A stretch of 9,073 nt of DNA from Deltaproteobacteria bacterium (GTDB lineage: Bacteria > Desulfobacterota > GWC2-55-46 > JAUVFY01), in contig JAUVFY010000046.1 of the NCBI GenBank assembly GCA_030594025.1, positions 1-9,073 on the forward strand, given 5' to 3'. Positions 1-6,282 of this stretch are shown here, one piece after another. The notes below the pieces were generated by a model. It searched no databases and was not told where the DNA came from. It worked only from the letters and a program-made list of their open reading frames with translations. The position numbers and the translations under genes are program-made. Numbering within the stretch: the first letter of the stretch is position 1; each line of letters begins with the position of its first letter.

Positions 1-804
1 ACCGTGGCTTTCGCTCTCGCCATATTCTCGCTTTTTCTCCTTGTCTTTATAAACTTGAACGCAGTGGTTGAGACCTGGGGCGAAAGAACTCACATAGTGG
101 TCTACATAAAGGACGGAGGGGAAAAGGCGGGTGTTAAGACGCTCAAGAAAAGGGTCGCCGGGATACCGGGCGTTAAGGACGTTAAATACGTCTCAAAGGA
201 CGAGGCCCTGAAGGCCCTGAGGGCGGAATTAAAGGGCCAGGAGGGCATACTCGAAGGCATCGGGTCCAACCCCCTTCCAGCCTCTTTCGAGATAAAGCTC
301 TCTGAGATGCACCGAAACCCCGAGGGGGTAAAGGCCACGGTTAAAAAGCTCGAGGGGATGGACTGGGTCGACGACGTACAGTACGGGGCCGAGTGGGTGG
401 AGAAGTTCTCGGGGTTCCTTAAGTTCCTGGAGCTTTCGGCAATCGTTGTGGGCGTATTCCTCGCCGCGGCCACACTTTTTATCATCTCCAACACCATAAG
501 ACTCACGGTATACGCAAGGAAGGAAGAGATTGAGATTATGAGGTACCTGGGGGCGACCAACGCATTCATAAAGGTCCCGTTTCTCGTAGAAGGGATGTTA
601 CAGGGCCTTTTTGGCGCGGTCCTGGCTCTGGGGATGCTACTTCTGGGAAGGTACGTCGTCGCCACGCAGATACCCCCCTATCTGGGCTTTGTCCTCGTAA
701 GCCCCGTCGCCTTTCCGGTGCTCCTCGGTGCACTCGTCGGGGCCGGGGTGGTCCTGGGGGTGGCCGGAAGCCTCTTGTCCATGGGGAGGTTTTTAAAGGT
801 ATGA
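1..804 (+). CDS. ftsX: Cell division protein FtsX, 5' end missing
   Basis: Membrane subunit of the FtsEX division complex, which is ABC-transporter-like and signals across the inner membrane to periplasmic wall hydrolase activators. The frame is already open at base 1. Numbering from the GTG at 4, the visible part has a first membrane segment at once (about 1-22), a periplasmic domain (about 23-140), then three more membrane segments (about 142-164, 193-215, 237-259). The cytoplasmic stretch before segment 3 (ARKEEIEIMRYLGATNAFIK, then PFLVEG) is the family hallmark. FtsX normally has a cytoplasmic N-terminal stretch before segment 1 and is nearer 290-300 residues, so the true start lies upstream and the GTG at 4 is probably internal. 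The stop TGA overlaps the ATG of the next gene (ATGA), which implies translational coupling with envC. ftsE would be expected just upstream. Identification is confident; only the start is unknown. Confidence 0.93.
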   Translation, partial: TVAFALAIFSLFLLVFINLNAVVETWGERTHIVVYIKDGGEKAGVKTLKKRVAGIPGVKDVKYVSKDEALKALRAELKGQEGILEGIGSNPLPASFEIKLSEMHRNPEGVKATVKKLEGMDWVDDVQYGAEWVEKFSGFLKFLELSAIVVGVFLAAATLFIISNTIRLTVYARKEEIEIMRYLGATNAFIKVPFLVEGMLQGLFGAVLALGMLLLGRYVVATQIPPYLGFVLVSPVAFPVLLGALVGAGVVLGVAGSLLSMGRFLKV

Positions 805-1952
805 GGCTGGTTATGATTTCCATAGTCGCATTTTCCCTTCTTCTTCTGCCCGTTTTCGATACCCTCGCCTCCGAGAGGGAGTTGGTTAAGAAGGAGAAGA
901 AACTCGAAGACGTAAAAAAGAAGATAAGGGAAACGAAGAAATCTATTAAAGAGATATCGCGTAAAGAAACGACCGTCCTGGGTGAGCTCGAAGAGATAAA
1001 CAAGAACCTTGTAAGAAAAAGAGACGAGCTCGGCAAAGTCTACAGCTCTTTAAAGAAGCTCGGAGGCCGGATAGCCGAGACCGATAAGAACTTGAAGGCC
1101 CTTACCGCCGAGCGTAAGGCCCTTTCGAAGAGGCTCAGGTCGAGGCTCAAGGCGATGTACAAGATGCGAAAGGGAGGTGCTTTAAAAATCCTTTTTTCCT
1201 CGGAGACCTCAACCGACCTTGGCCGGAGATATAAGTACATGGCAATGATAATGGAGGGTGACTCAAAGCTCATCGAGGAGAGCGAGAAGAACCTTGTAAA
1301 GCTTAACGCGGAAAAAGAGCGTCTCGAGGGGTTAAAAAGCGACCTTACGAGGGAGAAGAAAAAGCTCCGGGTCGCCAAAAAGGATGCCGAGGCCAAGCTC
1401 AAAGACAAGAAAAAGCTCCTAAAGGAGGTAAAGCGTAAGAAGACGAAGCACCTGAAGCTCGTAAAAGAGTTCAAAGGGGCGAAGGCCGAGCTTACGGACC
1501 TCATCTCCAGGTTAAGAAAGGAGAGCTTAAGGGGGCTAACCGGCGAGTTCGCCTCCATGAAGGGGCGCCTCGTGATGCCGGTCAAGGGCAAGGTGGTATC
1601 GTTTTACGGCAAGGTTAAGCACCCCAGGTTCCATACCGTTACATTCAACAACGGCATAGTAATCGAGGCACCCTTCGGCTCCACGATAAAGAGCGTCTAT
1701 AAGGGGAAGGTCGTTTACGTGGGCTGGCTCAAGGGCTACGGACAGGTTATGATAATAGACCACGGCGACGGCTTTTATACACTTTACGGGCACCTCTACA
1801 AGGTATTGAAAAAAAGGGGTGAAACGGTGGAGGTCGGCTCGAAGGTGGGCCTCGTTGGTGATTCAGGCCCTCAAGACACAACGGGGCTTTATTTCGAAGT
1901 ACGCCAGGGAGGCATCCCGAGGGACCCGCTGGCATGGATCGCAAGCAGATAG
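801..1952 (+). CDS. envC: Murein hydrolase activator EnvC (coiled coil plus degenerate LytM/M23 domain)
   Basis: A 383-residue periplasmic protein. An N-terminal hydrophobic segment (about 1-23, ending TLAS) looks like a signal peptide. Residues about 25-245 are a long Lys/Glu-rich coiled coil, and about 256-380 form a LytM/peptidase M23 domain. Active M23 enzymes use an HxxxD and an HxH-type set of metal ligands. Here the first motif reads NNGIVIEAP (283-291), lacking the His and Asp, and the last reads LYFEVR (363-368), with Tyr in place of the usual His; YGHL (329-332) remains. Loss of ligands at these places is what E. coli EnvC shows, so the protein is probably not a peptidase. More likely it activates N-acetylmuramoyl-L-alanine amidases at the septum under FtsEX control. 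The 4-base overlap with ftsX supports this partnership. The coiled coil is the part expected to contact FtsX. The main alternative is a general M23 family protein with another role. Confidence 0.9.
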   Translation: MRLVMISIVAFSLLLLPVFDTLASERELVKKEKKLEDVKKKIRETKKSIKEISRKETTVLGELEEINKNLVRKRDELGKVYSSLKKLGGRIAETDKNLKALTAERKALSKRLRSRLKAMYKMRKGGALKILFSSETSTDLGRRYKYMAMIMEGDSKLIEESEKNLVKLNAEKERLEGLKSDLTREKKKLRVAKKDAEAKLKDKKKLLKEVKRKKTKHLKLVKEFKGAKAELTDLISRLRKESLRGLTGEFASMKGRLVMPVKGKVVSFYGKVKHPRFHTVTFNNGIVIEAPFGSTIKSVYKGKVVYVGWLKGYGQVMIIDHGDGFYTLYGHLYKVLKKRGETVEVGSKVGLVGDSGPQDTTGLYFEVRQGGIPRDPLAWIASR

Positions 1953-2006
1953 ACCCGGAACCGCCGGGCAACGGATAACGAATAAAAAAATGGAGGAATG
2001 TGACTG

Positions 2007-3302
2007 ATGAATAGGAGATTTTTTGGCCCCGCAGTGATTATGGCCGTTCTGGTAGTGGTGCTCCTTTTGACCCCCTTGCCGGGCACCAGCGACAGGGTCG
2101 CCGCCATAGAGAACGAGGATTACAAGAAGTTCAGGATATTCACCGATGTGGTCGGCATCGTAAAGGAGAATTACACCGAGGAGGTCGATACAGAGGAACT
2201 CATCTACGGCGCCGTAAAGGGTATGCTCCGCGGGCTTGACCCCCACTCGTCTTTTTTGACCCGCGACGAGTACTCTGAGATGCAGGTCGATACCAAGGGG
2301 GCCTTCGGGGGGATAGGTATCGAGATAGGCATAAAGGAAGGGGTTCTCACGGTCATCTCCCCCATTGAGGACACCCCGGCCTTCAGGGCGGGCGTTAAGG
2401 CCGGCGACATGATAATAAAGATAAACGATAAGCTCACGAAGGACATGACCCTTGCCGATGCGGTCAAGCTCATGAGGGGGCCGAAGGGGACCGATGTCAC
2501 CATATGGATAATGAGGGAGGGCTTTGATGAGTTGAAACCCTTCGAGCTTACGAGAGCCATAATAAAGATAAAGAGCGTCAGGTCGAGGGTCCTCGAGGAG
2601 GGGTTCGGCTATGTGAGAATCGCCCAGTTCCAGGAAAACACGACCACGGAGCTCGAAAAGGCGCTCGAAGAGCTCGGCTCCAGGAGCGGGGAGCTGAAGG
2701 GGCTCATTCTGGACCTGAGAAACAACCCCGGGGGGCTGCTGCAGCAGGCCGTGAGGGTCTCTGATCTTTTCTTGAAGTCCGGAGTCATCGTGTCCACGAA
2801 GGGAAGGGCGCCGGGCCAGGACATGTCATTCGAGGCCAAGAGGGCGGGCACGCACAACGGGTTCCCGATAATAGTCATCGTAAACGGCGGCAGCGCCAGC
2901 GCCTCCGAGATTGTGGCCGGTGCGCTCCAGGACCATGACAAGGCCGTTATCCTCGGTACGCGCACCTTCGGCAAGGGCTCCGTACAGACCATAATCCCGC
3001 TTGCAGACGGCTCGGCCGTGAGGCTCACCACGAGCAAGTATTACACCCCTTCAGGCACCTCCATACAGGCCAAGGGTATCGAGCCTGATATCATAGTGGG
3101 CGAAGAGGTAAAAGAACACATAAAGGAGAAGGACCTCGAAGGGCATCTCGAGGAAGAAGCCCCCCCGGAAGATAAGGAGAAGATAAAGGTCGAGGAGAAG
3201 ACCGCCATCCGCGTAGAAGGCGAGGATATCCAGCTTAAAAGGGCCCTCGACTACCTTAAGAGCTGGTATATCTTCCAGGGGACCATGAAAAAGGTCTTAT
3301 AG
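2007..3302 (+). CDS. ctpA: Carboxy-terminal processing protease, S41 family (CtpA type)
   Basis: A 431-residue periplasmic serine protease that trims or degrades envelope proteins from their C-termini. The start ATG at 2007 follows GGAGG at 1992-1996 with a 10-base spacer. Residues about 8-26 are a hydrophobic signal or anchor segment. The order is then an N-terminal region with GLDPHSSFL (76-84), a PDZ domain (about 97-170, beginning near GGIGIEIG), and the S41 core. The catalytic set can be placed by matching E. coli Prc spacing: Ser298 in GGSASASE, Lys323 in FGKGSVQ, and Gln327; LDLRNNPGG (235-243) is also typical. All catalytic residues are intact. The tail from about 365 is charged and acidic-basic, with a short helix-like end. 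The gene lies 54 bases after envC; a short GC hairpin (1954-1968) in that gap lacks a T-tract, so cotranscription is likely. CtpA-class proteases often control cell-wall hydrolases, which would suit this location, but that link is inference. Confidence 0.93.
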   Translation: MNRRFFGPAVIMAVLVVVLLLTPLPGTSDRVAAIENEDYKKFRIFTDVVGIVKENYTEEVDTEELIYGAVKGMLRGLDPHSSFLTRDEYSEMQVDTKGAFGGIGIEIGIKEGVLTVISPIEDTPAFRAGVKAGDMIIKINDKLTKDMTLADAVKLMRGPKGTDVTIWIMREGFDELKPFELTRAIIKIKSVRSRVLEEGFGYVRIAQFQENTTTELEKALEELGSRSGELKGLILDLRNNPGGLLQQAVRVSDLFLKSGVIVSTKGRAPGQDMSFEAKRAGTHNGFPIIVIVNGGSASASEIVAGALQDHDKAVILGTRTFGKGSVQTIIPLADGSAVRLTTSKYYTPSGTSIQAKGIEPDIIVGEEVKEHIKEKDLEGHLEEEAPPEDKEKIKVEEKTAIRVEGEDIQLKRALDYLKSWYIFQGTMKKVL

Positions 3303-3348
3303 TAAGTAATAGTAGCGCACACCCGGTTCTGCGGGGTTTAAAGCCCGA

Positions 3349-4242
3349 ATGAGAAAGAAAAGATTCAAAAGAGGAGCGCCGCTTCGTACGGCGGCGCTCG
3401 TTGTCTTTGCCTTCATGCTGGGCGTCCTCTTCGCCGTCTTTTTGCATAGGTTTACCGGGATCCAGGGCGAAAAACCTCTCACTGGCGAGGAAAGGACCGC
3501 AAGCGTTAAGGCCCCCCCGGCCCCCCCGGTCCCCTCACCCGTGGAGCCTGTTGAGCCTGAAAGTACCTGGCCCCCGCCGTCTTCAAAGGTCGCCATTGTA
3601 ATAGACGACATGGGTTACGGGATGAAAAAGCTCCGGGAGCTCCTGGAAGTGGACGCGCCCATAACGGTGTCTGTGCTGCCCCATCTCAAGAACTCCAGGC
3701 AGGTGGCCCTCGAGGCGCACAAAAACGGCCGCGAGGTCATACTGCACCTGCCCATGGAGCCCAAGGACTCATGGATAAATAAACCCGGCAAGGGGGCTCT
3801 TCTTACCGGCATGGCCGAAGAGGAGCTGGTAAGGGAACTCACCCTGGACTTAGAAGAGGTCCCCTTTCTAAGCGGTGTAAATAACCACATGGGCTCTAAG
3901 TTCACCGAGGACGAGGCTATGATGAGGGTGGTCCTCGAGGTCTTGAAGGACAAGGATTTTTACTTCCTCGACAGCAAGACCACCGATGCCTCGGTCGCCG
4001 ACAAGGTTGCGAGAGAGCTCGGGGTAAAGACGGTGAGCCGGAGCGTTTTCCTCGATAACAGGCGCGACGAGGATTATATAAGGGCCCAGTTCTCCAAGCT
4101 CATCGCCAAAGCGGAGAAAAGGGGCAAGGCCGTCGCGATAGGGCATCCTTACCCCGAGACCATAGCGGTACTCAAGGAGATTATACCGCGCCTTAAACAA
4201 AAAGGCGTGGAGGTGGTGAGGCTTTCCGAGCTCGTGGAATAA
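3349..4242 (+). CDS. Divergent polysaccharide deacetylase family protein (YibQ/DUF610-like), membrane anchored
   Basis: A 297-residue protein. A basic N-terminus is followed by one membrane segment (about 14-33), then a Pro-rich linker (about 55-77), then a periplasmic catalytic-type domain (about 80-297). Motifs of the divergent polysaccharide deacetylase family are visible: VIDDMGYG (84-91) with the paired Asp, LHLPMEP (132-138), NNHMGS (178-183) and GHPYPET (265-271). These supply the Asp and His residues expected for a metal-dependent NodB-like fold, but the substrate in this family is not established. The start ATG has no clear Shine-Dalgarno. It is chosen because it sits directly before the basic residues and membrane anchor and no better start is seen. 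The 46-base gap after ctpA and the same orientation suggest one operon with ctpA and envC, a neighbourhood common in Deltaproteobacteria. No intrinsic terminator is visible directly after the stop. Confidence 0.87.
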   Translation: MRKKRFKRGAPLRTAALVVFAFMLGVLFAVFLHRFTGIQGEKPLTGEERTASVKAPPAPPVPSPVEPVEPESTWPPPSSKVAIVIDDMGYGMKKLRELLEVDAPITVSVLPHLKNSRQVALEAHKNGREVILHLPMEPKDSWINKPGKGALLTGMAEEELVRELTLDLEEVPFLSGVNNHMGSKFTEDEAMMRVVLEVLKDKDFYFLDSKTTDASVADKVARELGVKTVSRSVFLDNRRDEDYIRAQFSKLIAKAEKRGKAVAIGHPYPETIAVLKEIIPRLKQKGVEVVRLSELVE

Positions 4243-4257
4243 AAATTTAGAAAATCC

Positions 4258-4286
4258 TTGACACGAACTTTTTTTCCTGCTAATCT
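4258..4286 (+). promoter_or_regulatory. Candidate sigma-70 promoter 1 upstream of the first csp gene
   Basis: A perfect -35 TTGACA at 4258-4263 is followed 17 bases later by TAATCT at 4281-4286. The TG at 4278-4279 forms an extended -10 (TGCTAATCT). It begins 16 bases after the stop of the deacetylase gene and would transcribe toward the first csp gene. The -10 hexamer itself is weak, so the call rests on the -35, the spacing and the TG. Confidence 0.5.
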
Positions 4287-4305
4287 CTTTGCAAGTAAAA
4301 TTTGC

Positions 4306-4334
4306 TTGACAAACAGTGGTGCGTCTGCTAGGTA
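4306..4334 (+). promoter_or_regulatory. Candidate sigma-70 promoter 2 upstream of the first csp gene, overlapping the tandem repeat
   Basis: A second perfect TTGACA at 4306-4311 has a 17-base spacer to TAGGTA (4329-4334), again preceded by TG (4326-4327) as TGCTAGGTA. The -10 lies inside the first copy of a 20-bp tandem repeat, and the same TGCTAGGTA recurs in the second copy. The -10 match is weak. A separate TATAGT at 4364-4369 has no matching -35. Confidence 0.4.
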
Positions 4335-4355
4335 AGTGGTGCGTCTGCTAGGTAA
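4316..4355 (+). repeat. Two perfect tandem copies of a 20-bp unit
   Basis: The unit gtggtgcgtctgctaggtaa occurs at 4316-4335 and, immediately adjoining, at 4336-4355 with no mismatch. The match does not continue beyond one extra base to the left. A 20-base period is close to two helical turns, so a protein bound to both copies would sit on the same face. The repeat overlaps a promoter-like -10, so it may be an operator pair or a duplication that changed promoter spacing. Confidence 0.9.
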
Positions 4356-4412
4356 CAGCTAACTATAGTGTTTATGTACTTGTATTACGTAGGTGGTAAT
4401 TGCTTGATAACG

Positions 4413-4450
4413 GCCGTGTAGGTCCGGGCAACCTTACACGGCTTTTTTTT
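4413..4450 (+). terminator. Hairpin plus T-tract in the leader of the first csp gene (attenuator candidate)
   Basis: GCCGTGTA (4413-4420) pairs perfectly with TACACGGC (4435-4442). GG (4421-4422) can add pairs with CC (4432-4433) around one bulged T, leaving a loop of about nine bases. Eight T residues follow (4443-4450). This is a textbook intrinsic terminator form. It ends only 24 bases before the csp start and lies between the promoter-like elements and the gene, so it could act as an attenuator; alternatively it is the terminator of the upstream operon. Confidence 0.75.
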
Positions 4451-4474
4451 ATGCCTGAAAAAAGGAGGTTCAGA

Positions 4475-4675
4475 ATGGCAAGGGGTACGGTTAAGTGGTT
4501 TAACGACACAAAGGGTTTCGGTTTTATCCAGCAAGAATCCGGCGAAGACGTATTCGTCCACTACACCGCCATAACGGGCGAGGGCTTCAAAACCCTTAAA
4601 GAAGGTGAAGAGGTCGAGTTTGAGATTACCGAGGGGCCGAAGGGTCCACAGGCTTCAAACGTTGTGAAGGTATAA
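4475..4675 (+). CDS. Cold-shock protein (CspA family), first copy
   Basis: A 66-residue single cold-shock domain protein that binds single-stranded RNA and DNA and acts as an RNA chaperone in the cytoplasm. The nucleic-acid-binding motifs are RNP1 KGFGFI (13-18) and RNP2 VFVHY (26-30), preceded by the usual VKWFND. The start ATG at 4475 is preceded by AAAGGAGG (4461-4468) with a 6-base spacer. An in-frame extension upstream exists (to a TTG-like start near 4400), but it runs through the hairpin and lacks the family fold, so it is rejected. The length is typical of the family. The C-terminal half is almost identical in protein sequence to the second csp gene 180 bases downstream, while the DNA differs at many third positions, indicating a duplication that is not very recent. 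The leader holds promoter-like elements, a tandem repeat and a terminator-like hairpin. Confidence 0.95.
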   Translation: MARGTVKWFNDTKGFGFIQQESGEDVFVHYTAITGEGFKTLKEGEEVEFEITEGPKGPQASNVVKV

Positions 4676-4769
4676 CAGCCTCTTTTGATGGCACAACCTT
4701 GCAGTTTAGATTTCCTTGATTCACTGGTAATGACTTCGGTTACTGAATTTATCAATAGTTGTTAACTGG

Positions 4770-4805
4770 CCGTGGAGAATTACGTCAATTTTCCACGGTT
4801 TTTTT
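4770..4805 (+). terminator. Strong intrinsic terminator form between the two csp genes
   Basis: A 12-pair stem joins 4770-4781 (CCGTGGAGAATT) to 4787-4798 (AATTTTCCACGG), with one G-U pair and a five-base loop. A run of seven T residues follows (4799-4805). It lies 94 bases after the first csp stop and 50 bases before the second csp start. It could end the first csp transcript, or serve as a leader attenuator for the second gene, mirroring the hairpin before the first gene. Both hairpins start with the shared string GGCCGTG just after a TAAC. Confidence 0.85.
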
Positions 4806-4855
4806 AATGCACCGAAATAAAAAGAATAAAAAACCTGAAAAAGGAGGTAAAAAGA

Positions 4856-5062
4856 ATGCCAAGGGGCAAGGTGAAGTGGTTTAACGACTCGAAAGGTTAC
4901 GGTTTTATCCAGCACGAGGGAGGTTCTGACGTGTTCGTCCACCATACCGCCATCACGGGCGAGGGGTTCAAGACCCTTAAGGAGGACGAAGAGGTCGAGT
5001 TCGAGATTACCGAGGGACCGAAGGGCCCACAGGCCTCCAACGTTGTAAAAGTAGGGGCATAG
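4856..5062 (+). CDS. Cold-shock protein (CspA family), second copy
   Basis: A 68-residue cold-shock domain protein, closely related to the copy at 4475. RNP1 reads KGYGFI (13-18) and RNP2 reads VFVHH (26-30), both intact. It carries two extra residues (GA) at the C-terminus. The start ATG at 4856 has an excellent Shine-Dalgarno AAGGAGG (4841-4847) with an 8-base spacer. The string CCTGAAAAAGGAGGT before it is nearly the same in the first csp leader, so the duplicated unit includes the ribosome-binding region. Expected role: RNA chaperone that melts structure and can oppose intrinsic termination, as shown for E. coli CspA-family proteins. No convincing promoter could be assigned in the 94 bases between the first csp stop and the hairpin. 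The gene may therefore depend on read-through from the first csp gene or on a non-canonical promoter. Confidence 0.95.
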   Translation: MPRGKVKWFNDSKGYGFIQHEGGSDVFVHHTAITGEGFKTLKEDEEVEFEITEGPKGPQASNVVKVGA

Positions 5063-5096
5063 CCTGAAGCGGTGGCAAGCCTGGTCTCAGCTTCGT

Positions 5097-5120
5097 AACC
5101 CTTGGGAAGGGTTTTAATTT
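5097..5120 (+). terminator. Weak hairpin-terminator candidate after the second csp gene
   Basis: AACCCTT (5097-5103) pairs with AAGGGTT (5107-5113) around a three-base GGG loop, followed by TTAATTT. The T-tract is interrupted and short, so termination would be modest. It lies 34 bases after the csp stop. The string AAGGGTTTTAATTTAA here has a near match just after ispA (6200-6216). Confidence 0.5.
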
Positions 5121-5143
5121 AACTCTTTCACATAATCATTCCA

Positions 5144-5185
5144 ACGAGGACCCTCTTTTGCCGGGCCTCGTAAAAGGGGGGGGTC
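5144..5185 (+). other. Two mutually exclusive helices in the csp-ispA gap
   Basis: ACGAGG (5144-5149) can pair with CCTCGT (5166-5171). Alternatively 5149-5159 (GACCCTCTTTT) can pair with the A4G8TC segment at 5172-5185, with a G-U pair and a three-G bulge. The second helix interleaves with the first, so they would compete or form a pseudoknot. No T-tract follows. Function unknown; the pairing is seen by eye and not energy-scored. Confidence 0.35.
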
Positions 5186-5196
5186 TCCCCACCTCC

Positions 5197-5225
5197 TTGT
5201 AATCGCACCGATATTCTGTTATTAT
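5197..5225 (+). promoter_or_regulatory. Candidate sigma-70 promoter for ispA
   Basis: TTGTAA (5197-5202; 4 of 6 to TTGACA) is separated by 17 bases from TATTAT (5220-5225; 5 of 6 to TATAAT). The predicted start of transcription would be near 5232. That would leave the GTG at 5238 almost without a leader and supports the downstream TTG at 5298 as the true ispA start. Confidence 0.5.
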
Positions 5226-5297
5226 CGGAACTTATAAGTGCCCATTTCGCTCGGTTTTACGTTGAAAACGGCCAAAACCCGAAGTGGAGCAGTCGCT

Positions 5298-6191
5298 TTG
5301 GACCTCGAAAGATACCTGGATGAGAAGGTGGAGTTCATTAACGGGGCGCTGGACAGGCTTCTGCCCCCCGGTGAGATGTATCCCCGGACCGTCCACAAGG
5401 CGATGCGTTACAGCGTCTTTGCGGGGGGAAAGAGGCTCAGGCCCGTGCTCGTCATGGCCTCTGCCGAAGCCGTCGGCGAGCCGGGCAACTTCATGAGCGA
5501 AGCCCTGGTGAATACCGCCTGCGCTTTCGAGTGCATCCATACTTACTCGCTCATCCACGACGACCTTCCGTCCATTGACAACGACGACCTCAGAAGGGGC
5601 AGGGCGACCTGCCACAAGGTCTTCGGAGAGGCCGCAGCGATACTGGCAGGGGATGCGCTCCTGACGGCCGCTTTTGAGCTCGTATCGGGCTCGGGCGACA
5701 GGGAAAACGCCGCTTTGGTGAACGTTATAAACGAGCTCTCCAGGGCGGCGGGCTCAACCGGCATGATAGGGGGCCAGGTAGTAGATATAGAGTCAGAGGG
5801 CAAGCAGATTGATACGGCGCTCCTCGAGTACATCCACATACACAAGACAGGCTCACTCATACTCGCGGCCGTAAGGTGCGGGGCCATACTCGCCGGGGCC
5901 GGCCCTATGGAGCTCGAAAGACTTACCCGCTACGGCGAGGCCGTGGGGCTTGCTTTTCAGATAGCCGACGATATACTTGATGTTGTGGGCACCTCTTCCG
6001 ATATGGGCAAACAGACCGGCGGGGACGAGGAGAGGAAGAAGGCTACATACCCTGCGATTATCGGCCTTGCCGACTCTAAAGAGATAGCCGAAGAGCTGGT
6101 CGAAAAGGCCGTCAACGCCCTTGAGGGCTTCGACGAGAGGGCGGACGCGCTGAGGGGGATCGCCCGTTACGTGGTCGAGAGAAGGCAATAG
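5298..6191 (+). CDS. ispA: Farnesyl diphosphate synthase / short-chain polyprenyl synthetase
   Basis: Condenses IPP with DMAPP and then GPP to make farnesyl diphosphate, the precursor of undecaprenyl carrier lipid, quinone side chains and other isoprenoids; cytoplasmic. From the TTG at 5298 the protein is 297 residues, a usual length, and begins MDLERYLDEK like family members. GGAG at 5286-5289 sits 8 bases before it, whereas the longer in-frame GTG at 5238 has no Shine-Dalgarno and adds 20 unconserved residues. Motifs: GGKRLRP (43-49), first Asp-rich motif DDLPSIDND (88-96), KATYP (248-252) and second Asp-rich motif DDILD (224-228). Tyr83, five residues before the first motif, is the position whose aromatic side chain limits chain length in farnesyl synthases, supporting a C15 product. 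The next gene, dxs, feeds the same pathway. xseA/xseB, often found before ispA in Proteobacteria, are absent here. Confidence 0.93.
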   Translation: MDLERYLDEKVEFINGALDRLLPPGEMYPRTVHKAMRYSVFAGGKRLRPVLVMASAEAVGEPGNFMSEALVNTACAFECIHTYSLIHDDLPSIDNDDLRRGRATCHKVFGEAAAILAGDALLTAAFELVSGSGDRENAALVNVINELSRAAGSTGMIGGQVVDIESEGKQIDTALLEYIHIHKTGSLILAAVRCGAILAGAGPMELERLTRYGEAVGLAFQIADDILDVVGTSSDMGKQTGGDEERKKATYPAIIGLADSKEIAEELVEKAVNALEGFDERADALRGIARYVVERRQ

Positions 6192-6242
6192 ATGGACGGA
6201 AGGGGTTTTAATTAAAGTGTCCCCCTTTTCGCTGTCCGCCAT
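6192..6242 (+). other. Long imperfect hairpin directly after ispA
   Basis: ATGG-CGG (6192-6199, one bulged A) pairs with CCGCCAT (6236-6242). AAGGGG (6200-6205) pairs with CCCCTT (6222-6227), with an internal loop on the 3' side. The apical loop contains the palindrome TTTAATTAAA (6207-6216). No T-tract follows, so it is not a standard intrinsic terminator; it may stabilise the ispA 3' end or slow polymerase. Confidence 0.4.
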
Positions 6243-6282
6243 TTGTATCCACTATTTGCTGTCAACTAAAAAATTTTTTGGC

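Noticed and set aside
566..1036. Minus-strand open frame across the ftsX-envC junction
   Set aside because: Low-complexity Ser/Phe-rich translation that mirrors Lys/Glu-rich coding on the other strand; no family features.
1954..1968. CCCGG/CCGGG hairpin between envC and ctpA as a terminator
   Set aside because: A five-pair stem followed by a purine-rich stretch with no T-tract; genes are close and co-oriented.
4400..4474. In-frame N-terminal extension of the first cold-shock protein
   Set aside because: It would translate through the terminator-like hairpin and T-tract, has no SD, and cold-shock domain proteins start at the MARG-type residue encoded at 4475.
4699..4744. Promoter for the second csp gene in the intergenic gap
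   Set aside because: TTGCAG and TTGATT occur, but neither has a credible -10 at suitable spacing.
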